From: Arundinibacter roseus
GTDB lineage: Bacteria; Bacteroidota; Bacteroidia; Cytophagales; Spirosomataceae
NCBI RefSeq assembly: GCF_004348825.1
Contig: NZ_SMJU01000001.1
Span: 372,001 to 436,000, forward strand
Direction: 5' to 3'
Length of the DNA: 64,000 bases
A program made the position numbers and the translations under genes. The notes beneath the pieces were generated by a model. The model saw only the letters and a list, made by a program, of their open reading frames with translations. It was not told where the DNA came from and searched no databases. Shown one piece after another: positions 1 to 8,693 of this stretch (positions are counted from its first letter, which is position 1; each line of letters begins with the position of its first letter).

Positions 1-131
1 ACAGCCAAAAGCATAGCTACGGCCGAGAGGATATTGCCCTGCCGGGCTTCCTGCGTGCGGTTCAGTTTTTTGATCCCGACAATAAACAGGATCGTAGCTA
101 CGAGATACGTAATTTGTATAAGAATATTCAT
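1..131 (-). CDS. pntB: NAD(P) transhydrogenase beta subunit PntB, N-terminal fragment
   Basis: The reverse strand starts with ATG at 131 and encodes about 43 residues before the window ends: a first hydrophobic segment (MNILIQITYLVATILFIVG) and then the KKLNRTQEARQGN loop typical of PntB N termini. PntB is the membrane and NADP(H)-binding subunit of the proton-translocating transhydrogenase, which moves hydride between NADH and NADP+ using the proton gradient. It lies 38 nt downstream of the small alpha subunit on the same strand, completing a pntAA-pntAB-pntB operon. The 3' part lies beyond position 1. Confidence 0.85.
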   Translation of the reverse strand, partial: MNILIQITYLVATILFIVGIKKLNRTQEARQGNILSAVAMLLA

Positions 132-169
132 GGAATGCTGTTAGAAGTTAAACCGTAACGAACGGATCA

Positions 170-451
170 TCATTTTTTCTTTTTGAACATTTGGAGCATC
201 CGGTCGGTAACGGCGTAGCCTCCCACCACGTTGATAGTCGCCAAAATCAGGGCTACCATTCCCAGGTATTTGCTGATTTCGCCTTCGCGTACACACAAAA
301 TAGCCCCCACGATGGTAATACCCGAAATGGCATTGGAGCCCGACATCAGCGGCGTGTGCAGCGTTGGCGGTACCTTGGCAATGAGCTCAAAACCACAATA
401 ACTGGCCAATACCAGGATGTACAGCAGGAATATGAAATTTTCTAGTGACAT
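170..451 (-). CDS. pntAB: NAD(P) transhydrogenase subunit alpha part 2 (PntA2)
   Basis: This 93-aa protein has three hydrophobic segments and matches the membrane portion that in E. coli forms the C-terminal end of PntA. The stretch VPPTLHTPLMSGSNAISG is the hallmark of this family and shows the function directly. It anchors the soluble NAD(H)-binding part in the membrane and forms part of the proton channel together with PntB. It lies 46 nt after the pntAA stop and before pntB, so one transcript is likely. Splitting of the alpha subunit into two genes is common in Bacteroidota and alphaproteobacteria. Confidence 0.93.
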   Translation of the reverse strand: MSLENFIFLLYILVLASYCGFELIAKVPPTLHTPLMSGSNAISGITIVGAILCVREGEISKYLGMVALILATINVVGGYAVTDRMLQMFKKKK

Positions 452-497
452 AGTCTTTTGTTAAATAGTTGATTGGAAAACAGGTACCTGAGTTTTC

Positions 498-1637
498 TTA
501 CGATTTCGTTTTGGCCAAAATCTCTTTGGTAAAAGCATGCACCAACTCTCCCTGATGCGTAATCAGGCTTCCTTTGGTGATGTCCTCTTCCATTTCCCAC
601 TTCAAGCCATCTTTGGTAGCCAAATGAAGCAACAGGGTGGAGATATTTTTGGCGTATAACTCACTGGCGTTGATCGGCAGCAACGACGGAATATTTGGCT
701 CTCCTATAATCGTGACGCCGTGCTTCACCACCGTTTTTCCAAACTCGCTCAGTTCGCAGTTTCCACCCGATTCTACTGCCATATCGACAATCACAGAGCC
801 GGTTTTCATGGTTTTGACCATTTCTTCTGTAATCAAAACCGGTGCCTTGCGACCAATCACGAGCGCTGTGGTAATGGCAATATCTGCCTCTTTAATCCGC
901 TCTTTGATCAGCTTTTGCTGTTTTTCCAGATAATCTGCCGATACTTCGCGGGCATACCCGCCTTCTACTGTTACTCCCTCGGCACCTTCCACGGTCAGGA
1001 AGCGGCCACCCAGCGACTCCACCTGTTCTTTGGTTTCGGGGCGCACATCGGTGGCTTCTACCACCGCACCCAGGCGCTTGGCCGTAGCAATTGCCTGCAA
1101 GCCAGCCACTCCTGCTCCAAACACAAGTACCCGCGAAGGTGTAATTGTACCTGCGGCGGTCATCATAAGCGGGAAGATTTTTCCCAGGGCATTGGCTCCC
1201 AGAAGCACTGCTTTGTAACCAGCAAGGTTGGCCTGCGAGCTGAGTGCATCCATTTTCTGCGCCCGCGAAATCCGCGGAACGGCATCCATCGAAAAAGCCG
1301 AGATTTTCTTTTGGTTCAGGGCCTCCACTACCGTCGGAATCGTGTAGGCATACAGGTACGACAACAGCACACTTCCTTCTTTCATTTGTGCTACGTCGCT
1401 TTCCGTAGGTGCATTGACTTTCAGGACAATGTCTGCCTCCGCGAAAGCCGCGGCTGCATCAGGGGCAATGCTGCCACCGGCCTGTACATAGGAAGCATCC
1501 GAAAAGTAGGATGCCTCACCGGCACCGGTTTCGATCACGCAGGAGAAACCAGCTTTTTGAAGAGATTTTACCACATCGGGTGTAAGAGCCACGCGCCTTT
1601 CCAAAGGCTTGGTCTCTTTGGGAACTGCAATTTTCAA
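498..1637 (-). CDS. pntAA: NAD(P) transhydrogenase subunit alpha part 1 (PntA1)
   Basis: This 379-aa protein carries the AlaDH/PNT N-terminal domain (from MKIAVPKETKPLERRVALTP) and the C-terminal dinucleotide fold with VFGAGVAGLQA around residues 172-182 and the acidic ATDVRPE end of the second strand. It is the soluble NAD(H)-binding component of the transhydrogenase. Full length for the split form. The start codon appears to be TTG (reverse strand at 1637): the only nearby ATG upstream is out of frame and runs into a stop after three codons. First gene of the pnt operon; its promoter should lie in 1638-1750. Confidence 0.93.
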   Translation of the reverse strand: MKIAVPKETKPLERRVALTPDVVKSLQKAGFSCVIETGAGEASYFSDASYVQAGGSIAPDAAAAFAEADIVLKVNAPTESDVAQMKEGSVLLSYLYAYTIPTVVEALNQKKISAFSMDAVPRISRAQKMDALSSQANLAGYKAVLLGANALGKIFPLMMTAAGTITPSRVLVFGAGVAGLQAIATAKRLGAVVEATDVRPETKEQVESLGGRFLTVEGAEGVTVEGGYAREVSADYLEKQQKLIKERIKEADIAITTALVIGRKAPVLITEEMVKTMKTGSVIVDMAVESGGNCELSEFGKTVVKHGVTIIGEPNIPSLLPINASELYAKNISTLLLHLATKDGLKWEMEEDITKGSLITHQGELVHAFTKEILAKTKS

Positions 1638-1904
1638 GGGTACATGAGGTGATTTAGTGAACTATACGACTACATAACGGACGACAAAGGTAGGGCAAAC
1701 AACCCTATTCGATCCATTATTTTTTTAGTATAGAGCAGTAAAGGACTGAAATATAATGATGTACCCTGCATTTAGGATTGTTGTAATGATTGATTCTACA
1801 TGTAGTGGCTACTTTATTGAAACTGAAAAACTCTACTGTTAGAAAAGCCTTCCAAATTTCTTCCCAAACGCCTATATTTATGCAGCCACAAGATAAACAA
1901 CTCT

Positions 1905-3794
1905 ATGTCTACCTTAACAACTACCTCCACTTCGCATGTTATCAAAAATTTAGGCACTCAATTTAATATAGTTGAGAGACTTCTCAACCCTCAGCATAAG
2001 TTTTGGAAAGAACTTCTTGATAAACTTTACGCTGAACGTGACTGGGACGCCTTATACAAAGTAGCTAACAAATGTATAGTGGCCCTACCCAAGTGGGAAG
2101 AAGGCTATCTATATCGAGGTATAGCAACCGGCAATTTGAACAAAGAAAATTTACAAGAGATCTTATCGGACTCATCCAAAGCGATAGCAATAAATGCAAA
2201 GTTTGGTAGGGCGTTTGCTTTAAGAGGCGTAGTTAATGCGTTATTAAAGGATTACGACAAGGCCGTGTCCGATTGTGATTACGCAATCAAACTAGATCCA
2301 AATTCAGCATATGTTTTCCATTACAGAGGGAACGCCAGGAAGGCAATAAATGATGTCCAAGGTGCAATCAACGATTACGACGAGGCAATTCGGTTAGACT
2401 CAAAGTATGCCAATGCATACATTAATCGAGGGGTTGCTAAGGAAAAGCTAAATGACTTCGTGGGGGCAATCAAGGATTATGACGAGGCTATTCGATTAGA
2501 TCCAAAATATGCAATTGCCTATAATAACCGAGGAAATGCAAAGAAGGCCCTAAAAGACCACGAAGGCGCAATCAAGGATTATGACGAGGCTATTCGATTA
2601 GATACAAAATATGCAGCAATTGCCTACAATAACCGAGGCAATGCAAAGAAGGCCCTAAAAGACCACGAAGGCGCAATCAAGGATTACGATGAGGCTATTC
2701 GATTAGATCCAAAGTACGCAAATGCCTATAATAACCGAGGAAATACCAGGAAAGCACTAAATGACTTCGAAAGTGCAATCAAGGATTACGATGAGGCTAT
2801 TCGGTTAGATCCAAAGGAAGAAACCTACTTCAATAATCGAGGCAATGCCAGGAAAGAGTTAAAAGACTACGAAGGCGCAATCAGGGATTACGACGAGGCT
2901 ATTCGGTTAGGGCCAAAAGAAAAAGTCTACTTCAATAATCGAGGCAATGTCAGGAATGAGTTAAAAAACTACGAAGGCGCAATCAAGGATTACGATGAAG
3001 TCATTCAGTTAGACCCGAAATACGCATACGCCTACAATAATCGGGGAAGGGCAAAGTACTACTTGAAACACTTTGAGGGGGCTATTCAAGATTTCGACAT
3101 GGCCATTCAATTGGATCGCAATTATCCGAGTGCATACAATAGCCGAGGGGTTACAAAGAACGAGATAAAAGACTACAAAGGCGCAATCAATGATTACGAC
3201 GAAGCCATTAGGTTAGACCCAAAGAATGTGCTTGCATACAACAATCGCGGCCACAGCAAAAATAATCTAAAAGACTTCAAAGGCGCAATCAGAGATTGCA
3301 ACGAGGCCATTCGGTTAGATCCAAAATACGTGAATGCCTACAATAACCGAGGGAATGCCCGGAAAGAATTAAAGGACTACGAGGGGGCAATCAGGGATTA
3401 CGATGATGCCATTCGATTAGATCCAAAGTGTGCAATTGCCTTCAGTAATCGAGGTAATACCCGGAAAGAATTAAAGGATTATGAGGGGGCAATCAGGGAT
3501 TATTTGCAAGCAATTGAACTTTGTAGTAGTTATGAAAATAAATGGTTTCACGTGGCTTGGTGTTATGGAGAATTGAATCGTTCGCAACAGGCAATCGACT
3601 ATTACTCCCGGTACCTTAAAAAGGATCCATACAGCACTTCTGCCTTGAATAATATCGCCGTACATTACGAAGACGTCGGTAACTTAGAAGATGCGTTTCT
3701 GCTTAGCAAAAAGGCATATGAACTTGATCCAGAAGATGAAATGTACGAACGAAACTACCAGCGAATAAAAGAAAAGTGGAAGCAAAGTGTCTAG
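1905..3794 (+). CDS. Large TPR-repeat protein
   Basis: This 629-aa protein consists almost wholly of about 14 tetratricopeptide repeats of 34 residues with the consensus AYNNRGNARKALKDYEGAI-KDYDEAIRLDPK. There is no signal peptide and no membrane segment, so a cytoplasmic scaffold or adaptor is likely. Some neighbouring repeats are almost identical at DNA level (about 2530-2740), and one carries a single extra residue (AAIAYNNRG), which points to recent slippage or duplication. The partner is unknown. The same-strand neighbour is a PLD/J-domain protein 69 nt downstream, which may be co-transcribed. ATG at 1905 is the first in-frame start. Confidence 0.85.
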   Translation: MSTLTTTSTSHVIKNLGTQFNIVERLLNPQHKFWKELLDKLYAERDWDALYKVANKCIVALPKWEEGYLYRGIATGNLNKENLQEILSDSSKAIAINAKFGRAFALRGVVNALLKDYDKAVSDCDYAIKLDPNSAYVFHYRGNARKAINDVQGAINDYDEAIRLDSKYANAYINRGVAKEKLNDFVGAIKDYDEAIRLDPKYAIAYNNRGNAKKALKDHEGAIKDYDEAIRLDTKYAAIAYNNRGNAKKALKDHEGAIKDYDEAIRLDPKYANAYNNRGNTRKALNDFESAIKDYDEAIRLDPKEETYFNNRGNARKELKDYEGAIRDYDEAIRLGPKEKVYFNNRGNVRNELKNYEGAIKDYDEVIQLDPKYAYAYNNRGRAKYYLKHFEGAIQDFDMAIQLDRNYPSAYNSRGVTKNEIKDYKGAINDYDEAIRLDPKNVLAYNNRGHSKNNLKDFKGAIRDCNEAIRLDPKYVNAYNNRGNARKELKDYEGAIRDYDDAIRLDPKCAIAFSNRGNTRKELKDYEGAIRDYLQAIELCSSYENKWFHVAWCYGELNRSQQAIDYYSRYLKKDPYSTSALNNIAVHYEDVGNLEDAFLLSKKAYELDPEDEMYERNYQRIKEKWKQSV

Positions 3795-3863
3795 TGCAAG
3801 GACGTTTTAGCTTTTTAAAAATAACCAAACTATCATTCCCATATTATCCAACCATGTAGACCC

Positions 3864-5294
3864 ATGCCTTCACAAGCATATTTCGACAATATTCAAAGCC
3901 ACATCAGCAAGCGACTCCACGTGGCCAAGCATTCTATCCGGGTAGTGGTAGCATGGTTTACCGATCCTGCCTTGTTCGATATTCTGCTAAGTAAACAAAA
4001 GCAGGGAGTACAGGTTGAAGTGCTGATGGCAAACCACCGCTTCAACCATGAGTCTCGCCTGGACTTTGAGGCACTGATTCAGCGAGGGGGCTTGGTACAG
4101 TTTGTGGGCGATGACGACGAAAGTTCGCCCCTGATGCACAACAAGTTCTGTATCGTTGACGAAAAAGTGTTGCTTTTTGGGTCCTATAACTGGACGCGCA
4201 AAGCACAAAGCAACCACGAAAGCATTACAATCATTGACGACGACCGCGCACTTGTTGTTGATTTTCTACAAGAATTTGCCTCCCTAAAATTGAAGCAAAT
4301 GGGAGAAGGAACGGTTCAGGCTGATTGGGGAAAAATCGTAATCCGACTCGAAACGTTGCTAAACTTGATTCGGCTGGAAGACCAGGAAGATATAGATTAT
4401 CAGGTTTTGAAAACCAAAGCACTCCTTCCTAAGGAGCAATTGCCCGACTCACTGATCGAGGTTTCGATATTATTAGATGAAGTAGAAAAGGGCCACTACG
4501 CCGAAGCCGTCAAGAAAATACAGGCGTTTCTGAACCGAATGAAACAGCTAGTGCTACAAAGCGATGTAGAAGTATCGGCATTGCAGCTGGAAATCAGGGC
4601 TTTGGAATGGCAGATAGCCACCTTAGAAGATGAGTTTACCGAACTGGAAAAATTAGTGTACCAATTCTCGGTAAAACATAGCACCGAGCTGGGCGAACTG
4701 ATACTGATGATCTTGATTCTGAAAAGGCAGATTTCGGAAGCAGAAAAAGATCAGGAAGCCGCAAATGAAGCGGAGAGAGACTACTCACAATACAAGCAGG
4801 CCCACGATAGCACTAAAACGAAAGTCGTCAATCATTTGCGGCCTGACGAGGTCGTATTTATCAAGGATATTTACCGAAAGGCTTCAAAGCTGTGCCATCC
4901 TGATAAAGTAGGTGCAGATCCTGAACAAAAGAAGGTAGCGCACCAGGTTTTTATTGATTTAAAAGATGCGTACGAAGCCAATGATCTGAATAAAGTAGTA
5001 AAGATTTATCGTGATTTGCAACAGGGTATTTATCAGTTTGGTGGAATGATATTAACCCAAAAAAGTAAGCTTTTACAAAGGCGTACCGTCTTACTCGAAA
5101 AACGAGAAGCAATAGAAGTTGGTATTCAGGCCCTAAAAGAATCGGAAGAATACCAAAAGGTGGTGCAGGCCGGAGACTGGGACAACTACTTCGCAGACAT
5201 CAGGAAACAGCTTCTTCAACAGAAAAAGGAATACGAACAGCAGTTGGCGATTTTATCGGCTGTTCAATTTCAGCAACAGTCTTTGGCCAACTAA
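3864..5294 (+). CDS. Phospholipase D-like nuclease/lipase domain fused to coiled coil and J-like domain
   Basis: The 476-aa protein has a single PLD-type catalytic motif, HNKFCIVDEKVLLFGSYNW (HxKx4D then GSxNW), near residues 92-110. Proteins with one HKD motif usually act as dimers on phosphodiester bonds of lipids or nucleic acids. Residues about 215-320 are charged helices with coiled-coil character. At about residue 330-375 there is a J-domain-like helix pair with the HPDK tetrapeptide (KLCHPDKVGAD ... LKDAYEAND). PLD plus J-like domain in one chain is an uncommon arrangement. No signal peptide is visible, so it is probably cytoplasmic. It follows the TPR gene on the same strand and converges on crtB with a 19-nt gap. 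The substrate is unknown. Confidence 0.75.
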   Translation: MPSQAYFDNIQSHISKRLHVAKHSIRVVVAWFTDPALFDILLSKQKQGVQVEVLMANHRFNHESRLDFEALIQRGGLVQFVGDDDESSPLMHNKFCIVDEKVLLFGSYNWTRKAQSNHESITIIDDDRALVVDFLQEFASLKLKQMGEGTVQADWGKIVIRLETLLNLIRLEDQEDIDYQVLKTKALLPKEQLPDSLIEVSILLDEVEKGHYAEAVKKIQAFLNRMKQLVLQSDVEVSALQLEIRALEWQIATLEDEFTELEKLVYQFSVKHSTELGELILMILILKRQISEAEKDQEAANEAERDYSQYKQAHDSTKTKVVNHLRPDEVVFIKDIYRKASKLCHPDKVGADPEQKKVAHQVFIDLKDAYEANDLNKVVKIYRDLQQGIYQFGGMILTQKSKLLQRRTVLLEKREAIEVGIQALKESEEYQKVVQAGDWDNYFADIRKQLLQQKKEYEQQLAILSAVQFQQQSLAN

Positions 5295-5313
5295 CCAGTT
5301 CACTGAAATCATC

Positions 5314-6165
5314 TCACCAAAAAGACGCCAACAACGCATTCATCCTGAATTTCACGTAAGTCTGAGCAAGCAGGGCGAGTTTGCGGCTATCGGGCACCCG
5401 AATGCGCTCATGCTGAATACGGGCCGCAGGCAGGCGTTTTATTTTATCAAATAACGTGCGGTAATATACATACGCCAGGTACACGCCCTGCCGGGCACCT
5501 TTGGGAAGTTGCAGAATTGCCTGATAGGCCGCGTCGAAGTCTTCCTGAATATCCTGTTCAATTGCTTTTTTAGAGGTAGGGTCAAATGCCTTAAAATCGA
5601 CTCCGGGAAAATACACCCGGCCCCGATCCTGAAAATCACTTTTCAGATCACGCAAAAAGTTCACTTTCTGAAAGGCCGAACCCAGCCGCCGGGCTCCCTC
5701 GCGGAGGTGATCATATTGGGCTGTATTTCCTTCACAAAAAACCCGCAGGCACATCAGCCCTACCACTTCTGCCGAACCGTAGATATATTCTTCGTAGCAG
5801 TCGTTGGTGTAGGTTTGCTCGTACAGGTCCATTTCCATGCTATGCAGAAAAGCTTCAATCAACTCATGATCAATTCCGTATTGATTGACCACCAGCTGAA
5901 AGGAGTGCAAAACAGGATTCAGGCAAATTTTCTCCTCAATGGCCCGGAAAGTATCAGCCCGAAACCGTTCAAGCAGACTCTTCTTGTCAAAATCATGAAA
6001 GGTATCCACGATTTCGTCGGCATAGCGCACAAAACCATAGATGGCATAAATAGGCAAGTGGAACTTTCGATCAAGTGTACGGATACCCAGCGTAAAAGAA
6101 GTACTGTAGTGCTCCGTAATGATCTTACTGCATTGCAGCGTTGTCTGATTGAATAGTTCCAGCAT
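5314..6165 (-). CDS. crtB: Phytoene synthase (squalene/phytoene synthase family)
   Basis: This 283-aa enzyme condenses two geranylgeranyl diphosphates into phytoene, the first committed step of carotenoid synthesis. Both Asp-rich motifs that bind the diphosphates through Mg are present: YADEIVDTFHD near residue 47 and LRDLKSDFQDRGRVYFP near residue 170. Length is normal. It lies downstream of crtI on the same strand with a gap of about 105 nt, completing the ECF-crtI-crtB locus seen in many pigmented Bacteroidota. Squalene synthase is the main alternative, but the neighbouring desaturase favours phytoene synthase. Confidence 0.92.
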   Translation of the reverse strand: MLELFNQTTLQCSKIITEHYSTSFTLGIRTLDRKFHLPIYAIYGFVRYADEIVDTFHDFDKKSLLERFRADTFRAIEEKICLNPVLHSFQLVVNQYGIDHELIEAFLHSMEMDLYEQTYTNDCYEEYIYGSAEVVGLMCLRVFCEGNTAQYDHLREGARRLGSAFQKVNFLRDLKSDFQDRGRVYFPGVDFKAFDPTSKKAIEQDIQEDFDAAYQAILQLPKGARQGVYLAYVYYRTLFDKIKRLPAARIQHERIRVPDSRKLALLAQTYVKFRMNALLASFW

Positions 6166-6270
6166 TAGAATAAAATCGTTTTTTGTATTTCTCTGAAATA
6201 ATATTTCAATATAACCGGATTTCCCAAATTTTGTTAAAACCAGCGTTTGTATGCTCTAAGGTACTGTTTT

Positions 6271-7755
6271 TTACAATGGAAATTCCTTAGCTACTTCTTC
6301 GGCCACTACCAGGCCGGAAATAAGCGACGGCGGCACGCCCGGACCGGGTACGGTCAATTGGCCGGTGTAGTACAAGTTCCCTACTTTTTTGTTTTTCAGG
6401 CCCGGTTTCAAAATCGCCGTTTGTTTCAGCGTATTAGCCAATCCATACGCATTTCCTTTAAAGGCGTTATAATCCTGAATAAAATCACGGTGGGCGTACG
6501 AACGCTTATACGTTACATGCGGGCGCACGGGCTCGCCTACGTAGGCTTCGAGACGCTCCATTACCAGGTTATAGTATTTTTCACGCACGGCTTCCGTGTC
6601 GTCCGTCAGGCCGGGCGCTACCGGAATCAGGACAAAGAGATTTTCGCAACCTTCGGGTGCAACCGTTGGGTCAGTTTTGGAAGGTGCTGATACATAAAAT
6701 AACGGTTTGGAAGGCCACTTGGGGTTTTCGTAAATCTCGTCGGCATGAAGCGTAAAATCTTCATCAAAAAACAAATTGTGATGCAGCAACTTTGGCACAC
6801 GCTTGTTGACCCCCAAATAGTACAGCAACGACGAGGGCGCCATTGTGCGGCTGTCCCAGTACTTTTTGTCATAGTTTTGATACGGCTCATCCAATAGCTG
6901 ACTGTCTACGTGGTGGTAATCAGCACCGGCCACCACGACATCCGCCTCAAAAATCCCGGCGTCCGTTTCTATTCTACGCGCCAGCCCTTCTTTGACTTCA
7001 ATATGCGTAACTTTTTGATTGTAAAGCATTTTTACACCTTTTTCCTCCGCCAACTTCACCATTCCCTTTACAAGTTCATGCATTCCACCCATCGGATACC
7101 AGGTTCCCATGGTCATTTCGGCATAGTTCATGAGGCTATACATAGCGGGTGTTTTTTCGGCAGTAGCCCCCAAAAACAAGATGGGAAACTCAATGAGTTG
7201 CAACAGACGCGGGTCCTTAAAGAACTTACGCACGTGAGACGAAAACGATTGAAAAACGTCCAGACGCGTTACGTCATAAAGCAGTTTCAGGCTCAAAAAC
7301 TCAGAAACTTTCCGACTTGGCTTCCACACAAAATTATTAATTCCGACGTCGTATTTATAGGCAGCCTGCCGCAAAAACTCGTCGAGCCGTGCTGCGCTGC
7401 CGCTTTCCATAGATTCAAACAGGGCTCTCAACTGCTGCATGTCAGCGGGCAGGTCTACATCCTGCTGTGCATCAAAGATGACTTTATAGGACGGATCAAG
7501 CCGGATGAGTTTGTAATAATCAGCGGGAGTTTTGCCGTAGCGCGCAAAATAATTTTCAAAAATATCGGGCATCCAATACCAGCTTGGGCCCATATCAAAC
7601 ACATAGCCTTCTGCCGAAAAGACCCGCGCCCGACCGCCGGGCCCGCTGTTTTTTTCGAGAATAGTTACGTCATATCCTTTGTGAGCCAGCTGAGTAGCCG
7701 CTGAAAGCCCGGCAAAACCGGAACCAATTACAATAACTCTGGGGGAACTTTGCAT
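6271..7755 (-). CDS. crtI: Phytoene desaturase
   Basis: A 494-aa FAD-dependent desaturase. The N terminus has the dinucleotide-binding motif VIVIGSGFAGLSAATQLA followed by EKNSGPGGRA, the standard CrtI signature. The C-terminal flavin-binding end reads GNLYYTGQLTVPGPGVPPSL. The enzyme introduces the double bonds that turn phytoene into lycopene or related products. The start at MQSSPRV (7755) is preferred over an upstream ATG at 7821, because the extra residues are unlike the family and the FAD motif then begins at the usual place. It is flanked by crtB and the ECF sigma gene. Confidence 0.93.
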   Translation of the reverse strand: MQSSPRVIVIGSGFAGLSAATQLAHKGYDVTILEKNSGPGGRARVFSAEGYVFDMGPSWYWMPDIFENYFARYGKTPADYYKLIRLDPSYKVIFDAQQDVDLPADMQQLRALFESMESGSAARLDEFLRQAAYKYDVGINNFVWKPSRKVSEFLSLKLLYDVTRLDVFQSFSSHVRKFFKDPRLLQLIEFPILFLGATAEKTPAMYSLMNYAEMTMGTWYPMGGMHELVKGMVKLAEEKGVKMLYNQKVTHIEVKEGLARRIETDAGIFEADVVVAGADYHHVDSQLLDEPYQNYDKKYWDSRTMAPSSLLYYLGVNKRVPKLLHHNLFFDEDFTLHADEIYENPKWPSKPLFYVSAPSKTDPTVAPEGCENLFVLIPVAPGLTDDTEAVREKYYNLVMERLEAYVGEPVRPHVTYKRSYAHRDFIQDYNAFKGNAYGLANTLKQTAILKPGLKNKKVGNLYYTGQLTVPGPGVPPSLISGLVVAEEVAKEFPL

Positions 7756-7897
7756 AGAAAAATAAAGAGAATGCTGCTTTTGAGAACCGATATTAAACAA
7801 AAAAGTTAGACGGAAGCCCATCTAACTTTCTCAAACCTTCCTCTTTTTAACCAAAATCTTTCATTGATGCTCTATCTGAGCATGCACCTCCGCTGCT

Positions 7898-8410
7898 TTA
7901 ATCCATGTGTGAGTACACACGCAGCATATCTTTAAGTTCTTTCCGGGCAATGTGAATCCTGTTTTTGACCGTTCCGATGGGGATATCAAGTTTGGCGGCA
8001 ATTTCATGGTATTTGAATCCCCGAAAATGCATCATAAAGGGCACTTTGTACGCCTGATCCAGCGAATCAATCGCCTTTGTTATGTCTTCCATCGCAAAGG
8101 CGGTGTATCCTTCGTTGTAGGTACTGTTTTCGGATGAATTGAGGTAATGTAAATTATCAGTAGTATCAATGAATGTATTCTTCCGAATCATCCGCTGATA
8201 ATTAGTGATGAACGTGTTCTTCATGATTGTGTACAACCATGCTTTCAGGTTTGTACCATCCGTATATTTGTCCCGATTTGTAAAAGCTTTTAGTAAAGTG
8301 TCCTGTAAAAGATCGTTTGCATCTTCTGAGTCACGAGTGAGACGCATAGCAAAGGGTTTCAGTGTTTTGGAAACCCGATTGAGGTTATATGTGAATTCAA
8401 GAGCGGTCAT
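7898..8410 (-). CDS. ECF-type RNA polymerase sigma factor of the carotenoid locus
   Basis: A 170-aa sigma factor with region 2 (RDSEDANDLLQDTLLKAF ... LKAWLYTIMKNTFI) and region 4 (AYKVPFMMHFRGFKYHEIA followed by IPIGTVKNRIHIARKEL). No region 3 is present, as expected for ECF factors. The start at MTALEFTYNL (8410) is chosen over 8476. A Bacteroidota-type promoter lies just upstream and contains one of the CTTAAACAAA motifs. It precedes crtI and crtB on the same strand, so it probably controls pigment synthesis in response to light or oxidative stress, as CarQ-like factors do. No anti-sigma gene is adjacent. Confidence 0.88.
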   Translation of the reverse strand: MTALEFTYNLNRVSKTLKPFAMRLTRDSEDANDLLQDTLLKAFTNRDKYTDGTNLKAWLYTIMKNTFITNYQRMIRKNTFIDTTDNLHYLNSSENSTYNEGYTAFAMEDITKAIDSLDQAYKVPFMMHFRGFKYHEIAAKLDIPIGTVKNRIHIARKELKDMLRVYSHMD

Positions 8411-8445
8411 AGGAAACGTTGGTTTGTTGTGATGTTTTGTTGAAC

Positions 8446-8476
8446 CAAAATAACTAAATCTTAAACAAACTTCCAA
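8446..8476 (-). promoter_or_regulatory. Candidate promoter of the ECF sigma gene
   Basis: Reading the reverse strand, a -33 TTG (complement of 8474-8476) is followed by a 20-nt spacer and a -7 element TTATTTTG (complement of 8446-8453), close to the Bacteroidota consensus TAnnTTTG. It lies 36 nt upstream of the chosen ATG. The spacer holds one copy of the repeated CTTAAACAAA motif at 8460-8469, so a protein bound there would block or modulate RNA polymerase. Prediction from pattern only. Confidence 0.45.
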
Positions 8477-8681
8477 GGGGTTCTACAACTATTTATCAAT
8501 TATTTTTCTGCTTTTTTAAATACTTTGCCTATTTTTAGTATTATTTCTTTAATTAATATGATTAAAATTAAATTAAACTACCAAAAAGCGTTCAACTGCT
8601 TAAACAAAATGAAATGGACTGGAAAATTGCGGGCATCCTTGTTTAGTGATGTTTAAACAAACTCAATTCAGCTTAAACAAG
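8460..8681. repeat. Cluster of CTTAAACAAA-like motifs upstream of the ECF sigma gene
   Basis: Four copies in the same orientation: CTTAAACAAA at 8460-8469 and 8599-8608, TTTAAACAAA at 8652-8661 and CTTAAACAAG at 8672-8681. A further partial copy, CTTGTTTAG, lies in the opposite orientation at 8639-8647. The stretch 8477-8693 holds no gene and is otherwise AT-rich. The repeated motif between the sigma gene and the convergent end of the 8694-9560 gene looks like a multi-site operator for a regulator encoded elsewhere. Confidence 0.5.
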
Positions 8682-8693
8682 AACTGTGCCTGC

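Noticed and set aside
720-1652. Long plus-strand frame of 310 codons over pntAA
   Set aside because: It is the antisense of a clear pntAA gene; Cys/His/Phe-rich composition shows it is a shadow frame.
6910-7704. Plus-strand frame of 264 codons over crtI
   Set aside because: Antisense of the well-supported phytoene desaturase; composition and lack of domains argue against coding.
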